In this document: positions 61,239 through 64,000 of the stretch, one piece after another | Layout of the letters: every line of letters begins with the position of its first letter | Position numbering within the stretch: position 1 is the stretch's first letter | Source: Solirubrobacter sp963792915 | GTDB lineage: Bacteria; Actinomycetota; Thermoleophilia; Solirubrobacterales; Solirubrobacteraceae | Direction: 5' to 3' | Assembly: GCA_963792915.1 (NCBI GenBank) | Contig: CAWBYD010000004.1 | Span: 186,001-250,000, forward strand | DNA length: 64,000 nt | Position numbers and translations under genes: made by a program | Notes under the pieces: generated by a model | Seen by the model: the letters and a program-made list of their open reading frames with translations, nothing else | Database searches by the model: none | What the model was told of the DNA's origin: nothing

Positions 61239-61831
61239 ACGCCACGCCGAGCACCGATCGGGGCCGCGCGACCCGCGAGCGCATCCTCGACGCCGCGAGC
61301 GTCCTCTTCCACCGCAACGGCGTCGGCGCCACCGGGCTCGATCAGGTCATCCTCTCGTCCCATACGGGCAAGGGGCAGCTCTATCACTACTTCGCCGACA
61401 AACGGGAACTGGTCCACGCCGTCATCGGGCGCCAGGTCGCGACGGTATTGGCAGACCAGGAGCCGCTACTGGAGCGCCTGTCGACCCGCGCGGGGCTCCG
61501 CGCGTGGGCGGACGCGCTGATCGCCTCCTACGCGGGCGCCGATCACCCCGTGCGCTGCCCGCTCGGCGCACTGGCCGCCGAGCTCGCCGAGAACGACCCG
61601 GAGGCGCGCGCGGCGCTCGCGCGCGGATTCGACCGCTGGACCGACGCCCTCGCGGCGGGCCTGCGGCGCATGCGCGAGAACGGCGAACTCCGCGCCACCG
61701 CCGACCCCGAGACGCTCGCGACGGCGCTGTTGTCCGCCTACCAGGGCGGTCTGCTGCTCTCGCAGGTCCGCGGGGACCTCACGCCGCTGCGCGCGGCGAT
61801 GGATGTCACCGTCGAGGCCACGGTGGCATGA
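61235..61831 (+). CDS. TetR-family regulator
   Basis: 198 residues from GTG 61235. Helix-turn-helix: RERILDAASVLFHRNGVGAT followed by SSHTGKGQLYHYFADKRELV. The C-terminal domain contains HPVRCPLGALAAELAENDPE, typical of the TetR_C_6/LmrA-like group that reacts to drugs. It should repress the EamA operon by binding the operator before 60348. The stop is followed by a large hairpin. Confidence 0.9.
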   Translation: MNATPSTDRGRATRERILDAASVLFHRNGVGATGLDQVILSSHTGKGQLYHYFADKRELVHAVIGRQVATVLADQEPLLERLSTRAGLRAWADALIASYAGADHPVRCPLGALAAELAENDPEARAALARGFDRWTDALAAGLRRMRENGELRATADPETLATALLSAYQGGLLLSQVRGDLTPLRAAMDVTVEATVA

Positions 61832-61844
61832 CTGTGAAGCGGTG

Positions 61845-61876
61845 GCGCCGGGAAACGGGTGGCCGTTCCCCGGCGC
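61845..61876. terminator. Hairpin between convergent genes
   Basis: A 14-base stem (61845-61858 with 61863-61876, one mismatch) with loop GTGG lies between the TetR stop and the convergent lactonase stop. It may end transcripts from both sides; no T-run follows. Confidence 0.6.
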
Positions 61877-61882
61877 TCGCAC

Positions 61883-62986
61883 TCACGACGCGGCGATCCC
61901 CTCGCCGCCGATGGCGCCCGGCACCGTGACCGAGCCGGCCGGCGTGAGCGACCCGTCGGGACCGACCCGGAACGCGTCGACGCCTCCCGCGGCGCCGGTC
62001 TGGACGTACAGGAAGCGGCCGTCCGACGAGCCGGACGCGTCCACGGTCCCGCCGTGCGTCGGGGTGTTGCCCAGCGGCCTCAGGCCGCCGTCAAACGCCG
62101 AGACGCTCGCGCTGCCGGCGTTGGAGAGGTAGTAGCGGCCCCCGACATCGACGATCCAGCACGTCGCCGCCTGGCCGGTCCCCGCCTGGGCGATCGCCGT
62201 CAGCGTGCCGCGCCGGTCGATCCCGAACGTCGCGACCGCGTTCGGCCCGGCCTCCGCGAGCGCGAGCGTCCCGCGCGCGTCGAAGGCGACCGCGAACGGC
62301 ACCGCGCCGGGCAGCACCGTCGTCACGGGACGGAGCGCGAGCCCGCCGAAGCGGTCGACGCCGAACACCTCGACCGCATTGGTGTTGGCCTTGGTGGTGA
62401 CGACGAGCTGGTCGCCATCCGGCGTGAACGCGACCTGGCCGGGCGTGTGCGTGAACTCCGGAGCGGCATTCGGGTCGAGCCCGAGGCCGCGGTGCCAGAG
62501 CGGAATCGGGATCAGCACGCCGCCGGCGCGCAGGTAACCCTGGACCGAGCCGCCGCGGCGCGCGTTGAGCACGTAGACGAGGTTGCCGTGCACCGCGATG
62601 CTCGCGGGGAACTCGCCGAAGGTCGGCAGCACCTGCCGGCGGATCAGGCGGTCGCCGTCAACGGCAAACACCGTGATCGTGTCGCTCCCGGCGTTGACGG
62701 CGTAGAGCAATCCATTGTCGAGCTGCAGCGAGCCCTGCGAGGCGAGGTGGTCGACGACCGAGCCGTCGAGCACGCCGCCGACGCCCCCGGTGCGGTAGCT
62801 GCCGGCCTGCTTGAGGCTGCCATCCGGGTTGCGGTCGTAGGCGACGACCGTGTTGCCGGTGACGTCGTCCGTCTGGACGAACACGGCGCCTGGGGGCGTC
62901 TGAGGGTGCGCGGACGCGGGTCCGGCGAGCAGCGCGGCGGCCGCGAGCGCGGCGCCGGCGGCGCCGGCGAGACGAGAGAACTTCAA
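61883..62986 (-). CDS. Secreted lactonase-type beta-propeller protein
   Basis: 367 residues. The start is TTG 62986, with AGGAG six bases upstream. A signal peptide of about 26 residues ends in GPASAH. The seven-bladed lactonase family pattern is complete: GAVFVQTDDVTGNTVVAYDR, LLYAVNAGSDTITVFAVDGD, GQVAFTPDGDQLVVTTKANT and a final DGRFLYVQTGAAGGVDAFRV. The family includes 6-phosphogluconolactonase, but secreted members have unknown substrates. The paralogue at 59.4 kb is truncated. Confidence 0.88.
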   Translation of the reverse strand: MKFSRLAGAAGAALAAAALLAGPASAHPQTPPGAVFVQTDDVTGNTVVAYDRNPDGSLKQAGSYRTGGVGGVLDGSVVDHLASQGSLQLDNGLLYAVNAGSDTITVFAVDGDRLIRRQVLPTFGEFPASIAVHGNLVYVLNARRGGSVQGYLRAGGVLIPIPLWHRGLGLDPNAAPEFTHTPGQVAFTPDGDQLVVTTKANTNAVEVFGVDRFGGLALRPVTTVLPGAVPFAVAFDARGTLALAEAGPNAVATFGIDRRGTLTAIAQAGTGQAATCWIVDVGGRYYLSNAGSASVSAFDGGLRPLGNTPTHGGTVDASGSSDGRFLYVQTGAAGGVDAFRVGPDGSLTPAGSVTVPGAIGGEGIAAS

Positions 62987-62997
62987 CTGCCACTCCT

Positions 62998-63020
62998 AGG
63001 ACGTAGGGACATTGCGTCCT
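62998..63020. promoter_or_regulatory. Inverted repeat upstream of lactonase gene
   Basis: AGGACG (62998-63003) and CGTCCT (63015-63020) are perfect arms with 11 bases between, just upstream of the AGGAG site of the lactonase gene. It is a candidate operator or short leader hairpin. Confidence 0.4.
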
Positions 63021-63066
63021 ATTCGAGTCCGGCCGCCCCTCGAAATTACGTCGCGCGCCCCCGCGT

Positions 63067-63620
63067 TCACCGCCCTGTAAGGCGCTGCTCTGAAGGCGCG
63101 GCCGGATTCGAACCGGCGACCTCGTGCTCCCAAGCGAGCGGGTCAGCCGCCGTCTGCGGCCGTTTGGCTCTGGCGCGGATCCGTTTCCTTCGTGCTTCCC
63201 GCGAGAGATGCTCTGCGGCGCGCCGTTGCCATCCCTTGGCTTCCACCGACGAATCCTTGGCATAGTGGGCCGCGAGCCGGTCGCGGCGGCTCGCCGAACG
63301 CTTCGCCGCTTCGTACTCGTGCACGTAGGCATTCGCGGTGGTCGCTACGTCCGCGTGCCCGAGCCGTGCGGACACTTCCTCGAGGTCCCATCCGCTCGCG
63401 ATCAGCGTCGAGCCGTGCGAGTGCCGAGGCGTGTGAAACGTGGGCGCGGGCTCGACGACCTCGCCGTCTCGCTCGACGGCTTGGAGTCCGGCACGTTCAC
63501 CGCTCGTGCGAGGACGCGCCCGCCGACGTTCCGGTGATCGTGCGGCGTGCCGACCGTGGTCACGAACACGAGGTCGTGGTTGCCGCTGCGCGCCGCGGCC
63601 AACTTGGACTCGGCGGATTC
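63067..63620 (-). pseudogene. Tyrosine-recombinase integrase, C-terminal part, frameshifted and interrupted
   Basis: On the minus strand from about 63620 the frame reads SGNHDLVFVTTVGTPHDHRN, the middle of an actinobacterial phage/ICE integrase. A slip near 63495 moves to the next frame, which gives RAGLQAVERDGEVVEPAPTF, the H-x3-R-H box HTPRHSH, LGHADVATT and the nucleophile tyrosine in NAYVHEYE. The tail reads through a tRNA 3' half and ends at TGA 63067-63069. The N-terminal half is missing because an IS30-like element starts at about 63621. It is the dead integrase of an old integrated element. Confidence 0.85.
63095..63136 (-). other. tRNA-Pro 3' half: probable attachment site
   Basis: On the minus strand the string contains the anticodon loop CTTGGGA (anticodon TGG), the 3' anticodon stem GCACG, variable AGGTC, the T-arm GCCGGTTCGAATCCGGC and an acceptor end CGCGCC. 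The 5' half is not there: the bases before the loop do not pair and no D-arm is found. A tRNA 3' half overlapping the end of an integrase gene is the typical att site left by an element inserted in a tRNA gene. Confidence 0.8.
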
Positions 63621-64000
63621 CACTGAACGTCGCAACACCTACGTTGTTTGGAGGTTGCGATGCGCGAGCGACGAAGGACGCCGGCAGCGGGTGTGCAGGC
63701 GGAAAAGCAGCAGCAGTACGTACGCCTGATCGCCCAAGGGCTCAACAATTCGGAGGCGTGTCGGCTGGTCGCGATCAACCGCAAGACGGGCAACCGGTGG
63801 CGTTACCGTCGCGCGGTCCACAACACCGCCGGGGAGGTCGTTCGCTATCCGCCGATCAAGCTCTCCGAACCGAAGCCGCGCAGCCCGCGGTATCTGTCAG
63901 AGCCCGAACGGCTCGCGCTCGCCGACCTGCTCACCGGCGGCGAGAGCGTCCGCGCGATCGCCCGCGAGCTCGGCGCGCGCCCTCGACGATCAGTCGCGAG
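63621..64000 (+). mobile_element. IS30-like insertion sequence, left part
   Basis: The integrase similarity breaks at about 63620 and an IS30-family transposase begins 40 bases later. CACTGAACGTCGCAACACCT at 63621-63640 is the likely left inverted repeat. The right end is outside the window, so target duplication cannot be checked. Confidence 0.7.
63660..64000 (+). CDS. IS30-family transposase, N-terminal part (3' cut by window edge)
   Basis: From ATG 63660 (GGAGG upstream) about 107 residues match the N-terminal DNA-binding part of IS30 transposases: QQQYVRLIAQGLNNSEACRL, then NRKTGNRWRYRRAV, YLSEPERLALADLLTGGESV and RAIARELGARP. At about 63981-63983 the frame changes; the expected STISRE is coded one base over. 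So the gene seems frameshifted just before the window ends, unless a base is missing in the sequence. The DDE catalytic domain would lie outside the window. Confidence 0.8.
   Translation, partial: MRERRRTPAAGVQAEKQQQYVRLIAQGLNNSEACRLVAINRKTGNRWRYRRAVHNTAGEVVRYPPIKLSEPKPRSPRYLSEPERLALADLLTGGESVRAIARELGARPRRSVA

Noticed and set aside
63095..63136. Complete tRNA gene.
   Set aside because: The 5' half, D-arm and matching anticodon stem are absent, so only the 3' half is present.

Overview
The window is 64 kb of very G+C-rich, gene-dense DNA. It uses GTG and TTG starts freely, has many 1-4 base stop/start overlaps, and carries secreted beta-propeller proteins, CIRCE-controlled groESL, a fused pair of WYL regulators of PafBC type and tRNA/Fe-S chemistry typical of Actinobacteria. 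The overall gene style suggests a soil actinobacterium of the Thermoleophilia (Solirubrobacter/Conexibacter type); this is an inference from gene content, not a marker-gene result.

Layout. 0-15.5 kb: end of a LysR regulator, an AhpD-like protein, an amidase and an MFS exporter; a tightly coupled ABC exporter plus sensor kinase plus response regulator operon; the threonine-to-glycine pair tdh-kbl; a phosphodiesterase-cupin-GNAT operon with a broken GNAT gene; a secreted S33 peptidase and a secreted Vgb-like propeller. 15.7-24 kb: an L7/L12-like protein, groEL-groES with two CIRCE operators around the promoter, ASCH, NUDIX and Crp/Fnr genes, an ECF sigma factor with a DUF4349 membrane protein, GDPD and Nei. 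23.6-30 kb: a DNA-repair cluster (Lhr helicase, an MFS gene and a family-5-like uracil-DNA glycosylase in one coupled operon) beside a chemoreceptor remnant. 30-45 kb: a KAP-like remnant, SDR, rmlB-rmlD with a PucR regulator, a fatty-acid desaturase, a DeoR-MFS pair, a LuxR-type response regulator coupled to a 69-residue stand-alone HisKA domain, fused PafBC, a GntR/MFS divergon with a clear operator, rmlA and a frameshifted YhaM-type exonuclease. 45-55 kb: SDR, EcsC, alpha/beta hydrolase, L,D-transpeptidase, RNase D, a TetR-MFS operon, a secreted beta-propeller protein and a DUF1932 dehydrogenase.

55-64 kb is the plastic end. Several genes are cut or fused: a truncated SGNH hydrolase runs into an AAA-ATPase fragment, which abuts an MFS fragment fused to an AhpD-like gene, which is followed by a 5'-truncated GNAT. 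Then come a frameshifted DsbA-like gene, a 3'-truncated lactonase paralogue, an EamA-TetR operon and an intact lactonase. The window closes with a proline-tRNA 3' half (probable attachment site), an integrase that is both frameshifted and cut, and the left end of an IS30-like insertion sequence.

I found no clearly new large system. The items I rate most worth checking are the coupled stand-alone HisKA domain, the UDG-MFS-Lhr operon, the 55.7-57.3 kb mosaic and the att/integrase/IS30 nest. Several single-base frameshifts could be sequencing errors and should be tested against reads before they are treated as biology.
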